From Sinorhizobium meliloti (GTDB taxonomy: Bacteria > Pseudomonadota > Alphaproteobacteria > Rhizobiales > Rhizobiaceae): a DNA stretch of 64,000 bases. The stretch spans positions 868,001-932,000 of the forward strand of contig NZ_CP141213.1 of assembly GCF_035610345.1 (NCBI RefSeq). The letters run 5' to 3'. Made by a program: the position numbers and the translations under genes. Position 1 is the first letter of the stretch. Each line of letters opens with the position of its first letter. Below the pieces are notes generated by a model. It did not search any database, was not told the origin of the DNA, and saw nothing but the letters and a program-made list of their open reading frames with translations. Below, one piece after another: positions 63,462 to 64,000 of this stretch.

Positions 63462-64000
63462 TCAATGGTTGAGCTGCGGCGGTGCCGGATCGCTCTCATG
63501 GTTCATGCCCGGCATCGAGTGTCCCTCGTGTCCCTCCATGGGCATATCGTGCTGCATCGGCTCCTCTGCGCCGGTGCCCTGCGGCTCGTGCTGGCTGCGC
63601 GCGGGTGTGCCCGTCGCCGGGTGCGTTGCGGCCGGCGCTCCTTCCGCAAGGGAATGCCTGTTGTCGTATTCCAGCTTTTCCCGGTTCTCGGCGCTCTCCT
63701 TGCCGGCGCCCCCCATCATGTCGATGTGCATCATCTCCTCCATGCACATCTTGCCGGGTGCGACGCATAGGTTGAGGATTGCCCGATACAAGCCGTCCTC
63801 GACCGCGGCGTAATAGCGGACCGGCTCCCTTTCGCTCGGCTTTTCGAGCTTCAGATAGGCGTCGCGGTTGAGCGCGGTCCCCTGCGCCTTCACCCGCGCC
63901 ACCCAGTCGTCAAAGCCCTGCCGGTCGAGCCCGTGGAACTTGAAACGCATGTGGGAGAAGCCGTCGCCACTGTAATTGGCCGAGAAGCCTTCATATTCGC
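63462..64000 (-). CDS. cyoA: Cytochrome bo3 quinol oxidase subunit II, C-terminal part (partial)
   Basis: The gene runs off the right edge. The visible part reads [19 protein letters not shown], the periplasmic cupredoxin-like domain of CyoA without CuA ligands, then the COX-ARM segment ([20 protein letters not shown]). It ends in an unusual tail of about 80 residues rich in Met and His ([28 protein letters not shown]). Such a tail resembles copper-binding sequences. First gene of the cyo operon. Confidence 0.93.
   Translation of the reverse strand, partial: EYEGFSANYSGDGFSHMRFKFHGLDRQGFDDWVARVKAQGTALNRDAYLKLEKPSEREPVRYYAAVEDGLYRAILNLCVAPGKMCMEEMMHIDMMGGAGKESAENREKLEYDNRHSLAEGAPAATHPATGTPARSQHEPQGTGAEEPMQHDMPMEGHEGHSMPGMNHESDPAPPQLNH

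Noticed and set aside
61421..63472. 683-codon plus-strand frame opposite cyoB
   Set aside because: Composition dominated by His, Asp, Glu and Arg, typical of an antisense shadow; cyoB on the other strand is complete and conserved.
1..64000. tRNA, rRNA, insertion sequences, phage attachment sites
   Set aside because: No transposase-like protein, no tRNA-like cloverleaf with a CCA end, and no rRNA segment was recognised on reading; a dedicated scan could still find a small RNA.

Overview
The window is high-GC alphaproteobacterial DNA. Its gene content fits a Sinorhizobium/Ensifer chromid of the pSymB type. The markers are minCDE carried next to asnO, an Emm-like two-component locus next to an EAL protein, an uncharacterised exopolysaccharide (EPS) locus, and cyoABCD with SURF1. 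This assignment rests on remembered gene order and protein families, not on a search. No rRNA, tRNA, CRISPR array, insertion sequence or complete mobile element was seen.

Left part (1-15218): a four-carbon acid-sugar catabolic region. It holds an RbsABC-type importer, then otnK-otnI-ltnD reading left, divergent from a LacI regulator and otnC, then a GntR regulator, denD and a damaged SDR gene, and a second, MalEFGK-type importer. Together DenD/LtnD, OtnI, OtnK and OtnC make a complete predicted route from D-erythronate and L-threonate to dihydroxyacetone phosphate. Both regulators have well-formed operator-like dyads beside their own genes.

15219-23450: a Tat-exported aldo/keto reductase with a DUF6064 membrane protein, a decayed VOC gene, a repeat-rich gap, and a four-gene run of asparagine synthetase-like protein, acyl carrier protein, AMP ligase and NAD-synthetase-like protein. 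That run looks like a small unassigned biosynthetic pathway. 23448-32400: small membrane and DUF1127 proteins, minCDE with a CtrA-type box, then a sensor kinase/response regulator pair flanked by two glycine-rich exported proteins whose upstream regions share a GGAC-N4-GTCC dyad. A degenerate EAL protein and an L,D-transpeptidase lipoprotein follow.

32538-49418: a Wzx/Wzy-type EPS locus with a flippase, Wzz-like protein, polymerase, three glycosyltransferases, deacetylase, methyltransferase, two paralogous GNAT-like proteins, a VanZ-like protein and an exported glycosidase. It contains no initiating sugar-phosphate transferase and no outer-membrane exporter. A 2.2-kb insert (orphan antitoxin with toxin remnant, DapA-family protein, LysE exporter) splits it.

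49421-64000: an RND efflux pair, an RTX serralysin-like metalloprotease beside a small exported protein, intergenic repeats, ornithine cyclodeaminase with a divergent Lrp regulator, two exported proteins (DUF922, DUF992), SURF1, and cytochrome bo3 quinol oxidase genes that run off the right edge inside cyoA.
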